Part shown: in pieces, positions 12,130-24,078 of the stretch
How the letters are laid out: each line of letters opens with the position of its first letter
Numbering within the stretch: position 1 is the stretch's first letter
DNA from: Ailanthus altissimus
Lineage: Eukaryota; Streptophyta; Magnoliopsida; Sapindales; Simaroubaceae
Length of the DNA: 64,000 nt
Assembly (NCBI GenBank): GCA_946807835.1
Contig: OX327697.1
Coordinates: 8,075,001-8,139,000, forward strand
Direction: 5' to 3'
The notes under the pieces: generated by a model
What the model was told of the DNA's origin: nothing
The model's database searches: none
What the model saw: only the letters and a program-made list of their open reading frames with translations
Position numbers and translations under genes: made by a program

Positions 12130-13070
12130 AATCAAATGACATCTATGTTTTGGTCATATTAGTCTAAATAGGATCCAAAGACTGATCAAAGATGGACCTT
12201 TGAGTTCATTAGATATTGAACCGTTACCATTCTGCGAATCCTATATAGAAGGTAAAATGACCAGAAGACCTTTTAATGCTAAAGGTAATAAAGCTATTGA
12301 AATGTTAGAATTAGTGAATTTTGACGTATGTGAGCCCATAAGCACACAAGTTAGAGGAGGTTATAAATATTTCATCACTTTCATTGGTGATCATTCTAGA
12401 TTCGATTATGTGTACCTAATGCGCCATAAGTCTGAAGCATTTGATAAATTTAAGGAATTTCATGTAGAAGTAGAAAGATAATTAGAAAAACACATAAAGG
12501 CACTTCGATCTAATCGAGGTGGCGATTACCTCTATAGTGAGTTCATGACCTATTTGTTAGACAATAGGATATTATCTCAATTGACTGCACTAGGGCCACC
12601 CCAGCAAAATGGTGTAGCAGAAATGAGAAATAGTACTCTTCTTGAAATGGTGAGGTCAATAATAAGTTATTCAACTTCACCCATCTTGTTTTGGGGTTAT
12701 ACCTTAGAAACAGTCATGTATCTTCTTAACTTAATCCCATCTAAGTCAGTCCCTAAGACACCTCTGAAAATATGGATATGACATAAACCAGGTTTACGTC
12801 ACATGCATATATGGAGTTGTCTAGTTCATGTTCTAATGGAGAAGATAAGACAAGTTGGAATCTAAGTCAAAGGTTTTTATGTTTGTTGGCTATCCTAAAA
12901 GAACAAGTGAAAGTCTTTTCTATGGTTCTCAAGATAAAAAAGTATTAGTTAGCATTGATGCAATCTTTCTTGAAGAAGACTATACGAAAGATTTCAAACC
13001 TAAGAGTAAGATAGTTTTTATGAGTTATCTGAGAACTCTAATATTGTACCTGATATATTCAATGAGTTAA
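12130..13070 (+). pseudogene. Copia F integrase remnant
   Basis: The zinc-binding pre-integrase segment is near 12150-12250 (FGHISLNRIQRLIKDG, then a region with one of the two expected cysteines). The catalytic core follows at 12300-12790, with ITFIGDHSRFDYVYLM and, further on, PPQQNGVAEMRN. The central Asp block reads GDHS instead of DDYS. The first stop in the core is at 12479, and frames shift near 12540 and 12840. Confidence 0.72.
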
Positions 13071-13239
13071 CTCCCAATCCATATTATAATAACCAACTAG
13101 AGGCAGTTGTAGAACAACAACCACTGGTACTTTATCATAGTAGGAGGATTATTAAACGTCCAACTCGGTATATGTTAATTGGAGAGTCCTTTCAGATAGT
13201 CTTTAATGAGCATGAACTAGATCCTACTAGCTATATAAA

Positions 13240-13980
13240 GCAATGATTGATAAATATGCAGATCATTGGCGTAAAGCTATAAAATTAGAGATGGATTTCA
13301 TGCATTCTAATAAAGTCTAAAAATTTGTAGAAAAACCTGATGGGATAAAACTCATAGGGTGTAAATGGGTCTACAAGAGAAAGAGAGGGATAGATGAGAA
13401 GGTGAAAACCTTCAAACTTAAGCTTGTTGCTAAAGGGTACACTCAGAAAGAATGTATCGATTATGAGGAGACCTTTTCGTCGGTAGTCATGCTAAAGTCT
13501 ATTAGAATTCTCTTATCTATTACTGCAAATCTTGATTATGAGATTTTACAAATGGATGTCAAGATTGCCTTTCTTAATGGAAATCTTGAAGAAAGTATCT
13601 ATATGATATAACTAGATAGTTTTATAGATAAAGGCCAAGAGCATATGGTTTGTAAACTGTAAAAATCTATCTATAAGATTAAATAAGCATCTAGATCGTG
13701 GAATATCATATTTGATCAGGCAATCAAATCGTTTAATTTTGATCAAAATTCTGATAAACTTTGTATTTACAAGAAGAAAGATGGGCGGTTGATGGTTTTT
13801 CTAGCTCTGTATTTTGATGATATACTACTCATTGAGAATGATGTAGGAGCGTTATCATCAGATAAAATATGGTTATCTAACTATTTTGATATGAACGATC
13901 TAAGAGAAGTTAGTAACATTCTTGAGATCAAAGTATTAAGAGATCTCAAGTGAAGGATGTTAGGCTTATTCTAAACTAAG
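13240..13980 (+). pseudogene. Copia F reverse transcriptase remnant
   Basis: Copia reverse transcriptase is recognisable from about 13300 (GCKWVYKRKRG), through KLVAKGYTQKE and the ILQMDVKIAFLNGNLEESIYM block (13402-13611). The catalytic box reads YFDD near 13811-13822. A stop at 13609-13611 and several more downstream interrupt the frame. Confidence 0.75.
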
Positions 13981-14089
13981 TATATTAAAACATTCTAACC
14001 AAGTTTGCCATGTATAATTCCAAAAATGATTGTTTTTTTTTAGATATGGAATTGATCTATCTAGGTATCAGTTTCCTTAGATAACTGAA

Positions 14090-14760
14090 GAGATAGATCA
14101 TATGAGAGGTATTCTTTATGCATTAGCAGTGAAAAGTCTCGTGTATGAAATGTCATATACTAGACTAGATGTTTATTATGTAGTTTGAATGATCAATAGA
14201 TATCAATCTAATATAGGACTAGAATTCTAGACTACAGTAAAGTATATAATCAAGTACATTTGGAGAACAAAAGATTGTATACTTGTATATTCCAGTAAGG
14301 ATCTTATACCTATTGGATATGCAGATTTAGAATTTCAATAACATAGGATACTTGAATCTTTCTCAAGATATATGTTCACTTTAAGTGGTGAAGCTATAAG
14401 TTGGTGGAGTGTAAAGCAATCATGTATGGTAGACTTCACCGTGAAAGCTGAATATGTAGCTGCATCTGAAGCTACAAAATAAGCTATATAGCTCCGAAAG
14501 CTTCTTATAGAGCTTAAGGTGGTACTTAGTACTTAGATACCTCTTGTTCTTTATTAAGACAATAGCAAGGTAGTAGCACAGTCTAAAAAACTGAATACCA
14601 CAAAAGAAGAAAACACATTGAGAGAAAATAACGTTTAGTAAGCGAGTTGTGTGCAAAATAGTGAGGCCATGGTATCTAAGATTGTGTAAGCGGATAATCT
14701 AGTAGATCCATTTACCTAAGTCATTGCCAACAAAGATTTTTTAAACTCATATGAATAATA
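14090..14760 (+). pseudogene. Copia F RNase H remnant
   Basis: Fragments of the connection and RNase H domains appear in the plus frame: the serine-rich GEAISWWSVKQSCMV stretch near 14390-14430 and the following AEYVAASEATK block. In-frame stops interrupt it. The polypurine tract follows at 14790-14806. Confidence 0.62.
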
Positions 14761-14806
14761 TAGGGGTTCAATAGTTACTCGACATGCTTTAGGGCAAGTG
14801 AGAGAT

Positions 14807-16201
14807 TATTAAACATATAATGTTATTTTATACCCTTAAAGCATATGAACTAATATTTTTATTCGATTAACAAAAGTTCATTCATACATATGATTAAGCA
14901 TACATTGATAAACTCATATTTATAAAATATGTGATCGATGTATTAGGCATATAATGCTAATACAAATGATATAGATCATAAGTTCGTTATAAATTAAATC
15001 TAGTTCACAACCATTAATGAAAATAGTATTTCATTATGTAAGGTTGCAATTTTTCCCATTCTTATAGTGGATGATTTACCTTGATCATCATAGTAGAGAC
15101 TTCGAGTAGAAAAACTAGTGTATATGTTATATTGAATGGGATTACCGTGAATTTTAATCTGGTTAACTAAATGTCGTAGATCTTAATTCACTAAAACTTT
15201 AATAAGCTTGATTGATCTTAATCATGAACAGATAATGAACTTACATTCATGCGTTGTATCTTTTGAGTTATTACGGAGTGAGATTCATATAGACGGTCAA
15301 AACCTTGATAGGTTAGAGATATAATTTCATAAGTCGTAGGAACATATATTTAGAAGATAAAATTTAATAATTAATATCCACCTAAACTGTTTGCAGTTCT
15401 TGATCATTAAAATTTGTGGCCACAGCTTATTCAATAAATTATTTATTAAATAATAATATTTGTTTGTAATTTTATAGACATATTAAAAGTAATCATTAAA
15501 GCATTCAGTGACTTAAGGATAAATAAATAATTAAAAAGGCATGATATTTTTCTATGGCCTAGTTTTAATTATGGACATTAATTAGAGAATCAATTAAGTG
15601 GTTATTATTGGTCTAAAGACCAAACTCAATTAAATTAAATGGGTTTTTACTTAATAACATGGGTTACTAGAGTACAGCCTTTAACTTCTAATGGAATAGT
15701 CTGGGGTTACTTTAGAAGAATTTGTGTATTATAAGATAATAAGGAATATGCCTTCTAAGTTAGAGTTAGGAAGCTCATAGGTCTTGCAGTCCCTCTACTA
15801 GTTCAAATTCTAATCAAACTCTAATTTTCTAATTATAATATAATTTTAAATATCCAAAGAAGATTCTTATATATATAGAAGTTGTGGGTAATAATGAAAG
15901 AACAATTACAACAAATATAACCTAAAAAAATTCTTTTACATATTCTAACGTAAAAAAGAATTTAATTATTATCATTCTTTTAGATTTGAGTATTAGTAAT
16001 TTTAAAAATTAAAAAAATTTCACGTTTGAAGTGTTCACACGTATTAAATTTGAATGTTGAGAATAGTAAAAACAATTGTAACTAATCAATTTAAAATTTA
16101 TTATAATAAAAAATTAAAATAATATTCTATTTCTATATATATAATTATAAACAAAATAATTTAATTTTCAATACGTTTATTTTATTAAATAAAAACTAAC
16201 A
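14807..16201 (+). repeat. 3' LTR of copia element F
   Basis: Begins TATTAAACATATAATG (the expected TG changed to TA) directly after the polypurine tract and ends AAAACTAACA. Partner of 7971-9397; the two differ by many substitutions and small indels, which indicates an old insertion. Confidence 0.85.
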
Positions 16202-16919
16202 GTATTACATCCAAAGCCATATAAGTGGTAAATATCTCAAAATAAAAAGTAGAGCATTTTCTGCTGCTGTCAGTTGACTAAGAATTTGTTCGGTATTGAC
16301 ATGTTGTGGTTTTGAGGTTACAGCTGTTGAGGAATGAAAGCACCGGTTCTGAATATGGAGCAGGTAAGTGTTTGTAAACACCTGTGAAGTGAAAGTAGTG
16401 GATAAATAAAAATCCAACATGAGAATCTATGTCAAATTTAACCGATTGTGGTATTTTGATGATATATGATGAGCTTTAATTTCTTTGTAAACAATATTGG
16501 CTGATGCCTTCCCAGCTAAGTTAATTATGTTCAATGATGTCTGGAATCTCCCCTAATATAGGAAGAAAATAAGTAAATGTTAGTTGATAAAATTTATGAT
16601 CTGTGTTCTGGAATTTAAAGGCCTGCACCAAAACCTGCGGCTCAACTTTTCGATGATGAGCAAAGTCAGAAGCTTCAAAACTTGCTCGCAAGTCACAGCC
16701 TAGACAAAGTTTATATATTCAAACAGCTAAGCCTTGTAATGATATTGGAGTTCGACACCAATTGTGCCGTAGGATTCATTATATTAAAGCATCAGCATGA
16801 AGTAGTACTTCAATTGACTGCTAAAATGTGGAATTATGAGCAAAGATGGAAACAAGCATAAGTTTTCTCTCTTTTTCTTTCATTGGAACTATTACCAGTA
16901 AAGTAAACGTACGGATAAC
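16202..16919. other. 3' flank of the epimerase gene
   Basis: Lies just beyond the stop codon of the minus-strand epimerase gene and is probably its 3' UTR and flank. A minus-strand open frame of 71 codons at 16205-16420 was not recognised. Nothing else was supported. Confidence 0.45.
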
Positions 16920-19425
16920 TCAATAGGAAATGATGTCCCATTTCAGGAAACCTCCTTGACCTCTAGCATTGGTGAATTTGTAATTGGCACCACAGACTAG
17001 CAACAAAAAGCAACAAACACCATCAATTTAGTATTTCATAAACCTGAAGTTGAAAAACACAAGAATTTGGGCACAATATCGTTAAAATCTGACTCGAATC
17101 TATTTCAAGCTTTAAAGCAAATATACCTTCATAACCAGCCACGACTGGTTCCTCTGACAGCAGAAGGGGTGTATTCAGATTAATATATCTGCAAAAGAAA
17201 ATTTGCAACCACACATAAAAATCCATAGAACTTCCTATGAAATCTACGGGGTTGCGACGCAAGATGTAGATAAATAGTCAAAACGACACTACTGTCTACA
17301 AGCGACTATTTGCTCCAAATGAAGTTATAAAAAAAGTAAAATTACTTGAAACATCCTAGGCCAGCAGCAAGATGACCAGCAAAACCTGTGGCAAGCCTTG
17401 TCTCAACCAAACCATCGATCATAAAATTCAAGCCTGATTTTCTTATGACCTCAACAATTTCAAGGGTGCCCAGGACCCCAAATTTGGCGAGTTTAATGTT
17501 AATAACAACGGCAAGATTTTCCTTCACAACTTTCAGAACATCATTCAAACTCCTACAACTTTCATCTGCAACAACTCTTATCCCATATCTCTAGCAACCT
17601 GGTTGACATCATGAAGACCTCTCCAATCATCTCTATGAACTGGTTGCTCAGAGAGAAAAGGAGTTACTCCAATTTCTGCTATTGGATAACTCAGTTAGTC
17701 AAAGAAACAACATAAAAACAAAAATAAGGTTCAAAAACAGTTCTCTGCGGTTAACAAGTGTAAATAGAAAAATACAAAATTCCTTACCATTTAACTTCCT
17801 GAGGACTTCAATTGCTTCCTCAGAAGTGTATCCTTCATTTGCATCCAAGATAAATGAGCAATGAGGATGAACAGCCTGTATGGCTTGTAAAACTTTTATA
17901 TCTGCATTTATATTTTTCCCCACCATAAGTTTTAAGTTCTTAAATCCCAGTTTGCAGTATTTTGAGGCCAATTCGGAAGCTTCAGCTGGGAAAGAGGCTG
18001 GAATCTGCCACACAAGATATCTAAGATAAAGCCTGAAATGGAACTAGCCAATAAGGCAATAAGAACCGGAGACGGAGTAAATTAGAAACTCACATTTACA
18101 GCAGTTGATAGGCTGTTCGACTCTCCACCAAATAATCTCCAAAGTGGCACATCGATACTATTAGCAACAGCACCGATCGATGCCATTTCAACTCCAGCCC
18201 TAACCTTCAATCAGTGATAAAAGTCAACAAGGAGCACAAAATCCTTTCGAATCAGCATATAGAGAGAGAAAGGAAAACGTCCTAGAAGGAGATGGCTACT
18301 GTACCAAAGAGTTACAAAATATAAAACAGCTGCCAATAATTTCCCTTTTGAACAAGCACAATCCCCAAAATACATCTAAAATGTTAGATTAAAATACACT
18401 TTATAGATGTTTATTAGTCAATTAGTAAGCTTGCACCTATGTGTCACCTCCATTCTTTTGTAGAATTAGTAACGGGTTCTCAAGTTAGTATATGAAACAT
18501 ATGGGCTTTTGGTTATCAGAAACAATGATAAAAAAGATTGTAAAAGAGATAAAACGACTCCAAGCATACAGGGTTGAAATGAAAGTTCCACATTTTTTCC
18601 ACCTATTTAAGAAGAAGAAATCTGGGGAATCAGATTTCTACTGCTAAATGAAACTCCACATGGGTGAAGAATTCTGTGTACGTAAGTGTTTGACATTAAG
18701 AATTAAAATATAAAGAGAAGTTATTTATCCGCCAAATTCAAACACCAAGCAAACAAAACATATATGCAATATAGAATTCGAACTGATATCCTAACAGTTA
18801 TCAGAGTAAAACTAAGTATAGGAACATCATATGCAAAACACCAGAACATTAACTAATTCAAAAATAAGAACTACAATTCCATTGTACTCACAGAAGCAAA
18901 TTCAGCCCCAGGAAGGATAGCACCAATTTCTTCAAGAGCCAAATTCAAAGTCATTGGTGGACCTTGTTTAAGAAACTGACTTGCCTCTCTCACTTTCACA
19001 AGAGCCTTTTCCTGATCTCCCGTAACCAAAGGAAGCACTGCCACCTCACCCCATCCAACACACCCATTACTCAGCTCAATTCTAATGGCCACATTCTCCA
19101 CCTTATCAACATTTGTTGATCCCAAACTTAATGCTGATTTAAGGGCAAGATTCAATTGTCTTCCTTCTGCTCTCTGTACATCAACCCCGAAAGTCTCAGT
19201 CAAGTTCTTGAACCCAAAACTTGTTCTTTCAGTTGTACTACCAACTGTTGACTCTGTCATCACATTGCTCACACAAAACTTAATAACATGTTGATTTTTA
19301 TGCATTTTTCTTGAGGCCCTTTTCGAACAAGGACGGTACAAGCAGTAAGAAATTGGTGAAAAGAGAATAGAACCAACCGGAACCATTTTAGTTGAACTCA
19401 AGATCACACTTTTAGCTGCTGCCAT
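16920..19425 (-). pseudogene. L-Ala-D/L-Glu epimerase gene, frameshifted (six exons)
   Basis: Minus-strand exons with GT-AG borders: 19425-18892, 18204-18094, 18004-17788, 17675-17346, 17188-17127, 16996-16920. They spell a member of the muconate-lactonizing/enolase superfamily that matches plant dipeptide epimerases, which interconvert the second residue of L-Ala-Glu. The first 50 residues are Ser/basic and almost free of acidic residues, like a plastid transit peptide. Exons sum to 1331 bases, one short of a 443-residue frame. In exon 4 the reading VARDMG then meets a stop at 17580-17578, while the next frame continues GIRVVADES, so one base is missing near 17590. The KxK catalytic motif in exon 3 reads K240-L-M242, so the second lysine is lost. 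Metal ligands D269 and E297 remain. The substrate-amine DxD motif, usual in the family, reads NLN in exon 5. A pseudogene is most likely; a sequencing error could explain the frameshift but not the residue losses. Confidence 0.85.
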
Positions 19426-19599
19426 AACTTCTAGTGCTTCTGGTAATACAGTTTGTTTAGTTTTTGCTTTGTTTTACAAGTGGGAATCAGAATGCGAGGA
19501 AGTGGTGCCATTATTGAAGGATATATACCGTTTTTGTTTGTCTGATTGTGATCAGAGGAGGAAGATACGTTTTTTACTAAGTATATTTTGGCTCCAACT
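19426..19599 (-). promoter_or_regulatory. Proximal upstream region of the epimerase gene
   Basis: 174 bp between the ATG and the LTR at 19600-20339. It should hold the 5' UTR and perhaps the promoter. No clear TATA box was identified. Open frames across it on both strands have no recognised product. Confidence 0.35.
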
Positions 19600-20339
19600 T
19601 GTTGGGAAAGATCACAAAGTACTACACAGTGGAAACAATTTTTTCTCCCACTTTGTGTTATTAAAATGGGCAATGTATCACCAAAATTAGCACAACAATA
19701 TTACCACAAATATAAACCATCAATCAATCACAATGAACACCATATTTTTACGTGAAAAACCCAATTCGGGAAAAATCACCGGACCGTAGTCCGATATCAA
19801 CACTTTCACTATGTAATAATAATGGAATTACAACAATATCCTCTCTAGAATCACCATTAGAGGCTCACCACAACATCAAGAGTATTAATCTTAGTTTAAT
19901 AATAATAAATCTAACAAATTCTCTTTAAATATAAATTTGCTAGATAATACTAAATCAGAGGCTAAATCGAAAATAAAATCCGATAGAATTGTAGAGTAAG
20001 TTGTTGAGAACTCACCTTCAAAATTTGAGCAAAATCAGAGCTCAAATTGACTTCTAATCATCAAGAAGAAAACTAAAACCCTAAGTTTTCTTCTTTTCTT
20101 CTTCCTCTCGTTCTTCTCTGGTTTCTGCCTTCTGCCTCTGCATTCTATTTTCTTCTCAAAACAAAAACACGCATTTTACATTTCAGTTATTATGCACTAA
20201 TGAAAAATATCAATCAGCTCCCTTCATGGATAGTTTCGTAGAAGTCCCTGGACCCACATGATGTGGATCCCACCAACACAACTAAGTGCCCTTTGGGGGC
20301 TTGATAGAGGCAAACATGGTTGCAACATGTAGCCTAACA
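19600..20339 (-). repeat. Probable solo copia-type LTR
   Basis: A 740-bp segment with LTR ends in either orientation (TGTTGGG...CCTAACA). Read on the minus strand it begins TGTTAGGCTACATGTTG and toward its end carries CCCGAATTGGGTTTTTCACG, a phrase typical of the end part of many plant copia LTRs. No second copy, primer-binding site or coding region adjoins it, so it looks like a solo LTR left by recombination. No matching target duplication was seen (CAACT on the left, T-run on the right), which lowers confidence. It points the same way as the epimerase gene. Confidence 0.55.
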
Positions 20340-23300
20340 TTTTTTTTTTCTTGTGAATACATGCTGCTTAAGCTTAACATTATTTTATAATTTTCTAAGC
20401 TTTACCATAAGTAATAAATTAACACAATGGGGCTATTTGGCACGATCTGATGAATAGATCCAGCTGTTCTTTTGAATGACGAAATTTCCACTCCCAGTAA
20501 ATAATTTTCTTTTTTAAGGCATTATTGACCCACTCCTAACTGCCTAGTTTTTGTCATAATCATAGGCAGTTTATTGTACTTTATCAACTTTAAGACGTTT
20601 CCCCCGCTCCTTCGCAAGGTAAATGTAAGATGACCATAACATTCAAGGAAGAAAAAAAGATTTTTAACAAAATACCCTTTTAATCAGTTGAAAGTTAATG
20701 ACAATAATTTTATATGAGTAAAAATTGAGATGAATACTAAGAGAAGAGTCATCATGAAGTTAAGCAAACGTTGGACACACAAGAGAGGAACAAAACGAGA
20801 TTTGAAAATGAAGAAAGGCGAAGAAGACAAAAGGGCGCATGTCCAGGCTGCAACACTGCGGCACAGGCGTTGCAGCGCCAATGGCAGAAACTTCAGCACC
20901 ACGGCACTGTTTCGGGTTTGCATTAGTGCCCAGCTTCGTGAAGTATGTTTTATGCTCGAATTTGATTTCTTTAAGGAAGTTTTGGACTTTTAAAATTTTT
21001 AACTTTTATTTTAACTAAGTTTATAATTTTTATGGACATTTTACTCACTATATAAACTTTTTAGATTAATCATCAAGTATTAAGAGAGAGACTTTAAGAA
21101 ATTAAAGAATTAAGTAAACACTAAGTGTCTGTAAGCATTAGAATGGAACCATTGTTGGGTGTTTATTATTCTTGAAAGAATGAAGGTATACCACATAGTT
21201 TCCTTTGAGAGTTCTTTATTTATTTTTTTCTTATAAAATTCTCTAAAAAAGTAAATAAGAGATGTTATGATTCTTTGATCTACTGTAAACATAAGCTTTT
21301 GCCAAACCATGTATATTAGTTGTGCTATATTCTTATTTTATTTGCTTTTATATTGGCAATCACATATTTTCGCTGCAAAAGGATATTAGGATTTAAAGTT
21401 GATCTCAATTAAGGTTTGATGCTAAACCTAATTTTCACAGGAGAATAAGTTTCCTTCAACATAATCTTTTTTGATTTTTTGGTAAATTTTGATTGCTCCC
21501 AATTTAAATTCATCACCGCAACCCAATTTTGTTTTTTATAAGTCATCACCAAGCACTCATAGAGTAATTGTGTAGTGTGAAATTAATATATATATATATA
21601 TATATATAACTTATGCCATAAAAATATAATATTACCCTTAAAGCGGCTAACAAATGCAATTTCCTTTTCACTCGTACATTTAACTTCAATGGCTATGCTA
21701 TAAAATAACTTTAATAGTCAATCTAGTATTTATGCACTGGAAGCATATTAGAGGTAAGGATAATGGTCAAAATTAAGGATGGAAAAAAAAATTGAGGACT
21801 GAATAAATCGGTTCGAACTGAATCAACCGATTCAGTTTGATTTTTAAATAAAAAAAATCAATCGGCTAAGTAAAACTAAAAATCAGAAGAAGAAAAACTG
21901 TCAATTTTAGTTTATTGAAAACTGAAACCGAAATAGAAAATCAGTTTTTTAGTTATTTATATTTTAAATTTTGAATATAAAAGCAGAATATGCTTGCATT
22001 ACATTAAAAAGTAGCTTTAACATGAGCTTTGACTCATTATTGATGTCTTTGGCTCGAATATGCCAGTTGTTTCTTTTTTTAATTATATTAATATTTCCTA
22101 AGAATATAAAAATTCTGGAATGTGATTTAATTTTAAAAGGAGCTTTAGTTCTGTTGGAATTTATAAGAGTATTTTAAATAAACCAATGTATTTCAAAATA
22201 GTAGAGGGAAAGAATCAAGAATAAAGAAAGAAGAAATAAGGAAAAGAAAGGGGTACTTAAGCAAAAACTGCTTGAGCATTGTGGTGCCTGAAAATAGGCA
22301 TTGTGGCATTCGAGGCAAAACCTCAAGTCTCGTAGCACCCTAATAAGATTTCATCTCTTTTTTCTGTTGAGCGTCATAGCGTTGAGGCTTGGAGATATAA
22401 CCTTTGGAAGAGTTAGCAATCTTTCTTGAAGGTTGTGGCCTTTTGAAGAGGTTTTGTGTCTTTTCAAAATGACATCTTCTCTTTATATAGTGCAGGCACA
22501 TCTCATTTGGAACAATGAATTGAAATCTCTTTCTCTTTGATTCATAAATTGCTCTTCTATTCAACTTCTTATTCAAAGTTCTTACTTTTTGTCTAAGAAA
22601 ATTGCATATAGTGTGCACTCTTGCAATTTTAATTGTCATTGAATCTTGAAAATTATACTACCATACAAACTCTTTTGCACCTTGATGATCATCATTGTAG
22701 GGATAGAAATAATTTAAGGACGGTGCTGTTGCATACCTTGACATCCATTAAAGTTGTATCCATATACTCAATAAATACAACAATCTACTACTAGGTTAGA
22801 TATCAAATCCATAATTGTTTGATCCCTCTAATTTATGAAGCAGCTAAGATTTGATGATTTGCTGCTTCAAAAATTATTAGATCTTAAAAAGAACGCTCGA
22901 CTAAATTAAATGCAACTGCTTGTGCTTGTGTTGTTTAGTTTCATCAATCTCTCTAATTGTTAAGGCTATTGCTAGATTAAACCTTTAGTACTTGTCTTGG
23001 GTTATTTAGTAGTTAAGGTTAATTAGATCGTCCTTTTTTTCTAATTAATTGTAACTAAGAGATAGGAAAATAGATTCAACAGTGAATATTCAAAGTCTGA
23101 ATTGATATATACTTGTATCGATGATCAGTTGTAAAATTTCGATGGTGGATGTTGACTTAGACCAAGGTTTGTTCTTTTGATTAATTTTAATACTTCAATT
23201 TGAATTGTTCTTTAGTTGTTTTTCTTAAAATTATTTTCGTTATACTCAAACCCCTTATCCTTGTCCACGTAGCTTAAAACTAGGCTAGATACGTTTCGTG

Positions 23301-23825
23301 AGAACAATCCTTACTCACACTACTACATGTATTTTTAAGAGTATATGATTTATTTTTGGTTGCCTGCAACAACACACCACCAATATATTCAGGTCTGCCT
23401 TCTCATCCTTGTTATCTACTTCTTATCTAACCCTAACTCCTTTACAAAAAAACCAAAAAAGAATTAGTCACCATTTCAGATTTTAAATCTCACCTTCAAA
23501 ACTGTACAATTGCAAAAACTTTCCTCATACACTGTATATAGACGGGGAAACTTTTTGTCCAAATTGGACTATTTCATAAAAACATGGGTCCAATCTAGGG
23601 ACCCAAACTTTTATGAAATTGAAATTAAGCTAAAATAAAATAAAATACCATGAAGTAGAATAAATTGACAAAAGATATTTAATAGAGAAGAACTTAAATA
23701 TATTGCTTGTCAAAATATTGCAAAAGCTTTTGCAAATAAAGTTCTTTCTCTTGATATTGATATACACTGTGTTTTCTAATATTTTCAAGCTTTTTCTCCA
23801 ATATAAAGAACTCATATTTAAATAC
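20340..23825. other. Unassigned AT-rich intergenic DNA
   Basis: No gene was recognised in about 3.5 kb. Items inside: a GC-rich spot at 20846-20880 (CACTGCGGCA and CGTTGCAGCG), an (AT)n microsatellite near 21585-21608, and a CGGTTCGAACTGAATCAACCG-like patch at 21805-21955. A minus-strand open frame of 99 codons (22340-22639) is rich in Lys and Arg and has no recognised product. The text at 23270-23330 has the flavour of a decayed Ty3 LTR end, but no partner was found. Confidence 0.45.
21585..21608. repeat. (AT)n microsatellite
   Basis: About 12 uninterrupted AT dinucleotides, in intergenic DNA. Confidence 0.9.
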
Positions 23826-24059
23826 TGTAGGCATCAATTGCGATCTTTAAAAACTGTACAATGAAAGCTTTTATAGGGCTTTAACTTATTACAAAACAGG
23901 AAAATAACACTATACATGGAATGAAATAATTATAGATTATAAAAGGTATGAATATTATATTATTAATATAATTGATATCATATCAAATATATTAATAATA
24001 GAATACTTATATTAATAATAGAATACTACACATTAATAACAATATCACACATTAATACA
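23826..24059 (-). repeat. 3' LTR of copia element E
   Basis: Matches 28144-28373 across the segment with ATAGATTATAAAAGGTATG-like text and the repeated CACATTAATA near the end. The far left end is diverged, so the 23826 border is approximate. Confidence 0.68.
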
Positions 24060-24078
24060 CCCCTCTCCCCTTTAAAAC

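Larger units (their letters stand above)
7971..16201 (+). mobile_element. Ty1/copia retrotransposon F, decayed
   Basis: LTRs of about 1.4 kb (7971-9397 and 14807-16201) flank a plus-strand copia gag-pol with zinc knuckle, protease, integrase, reverse transcriptase and RNase H pieces in order. A primer-binding site lies at 9400-9411. A purine tract ending AAGTGAGAGAT lies at 14797-14806. No matching 5-bp target duplication was found (CAGGT on the left, GTATT on the right). Many stops are present. It sits in the 3' flank of the epimerase gene. Confidence 0.85.

Noticed and set aside
22340..22639. A 99-codon minus-strand gene
   Set aside because: The basic, low-complexity product matches nothing I recognise, and there is no promoter, splice or neighbour support.
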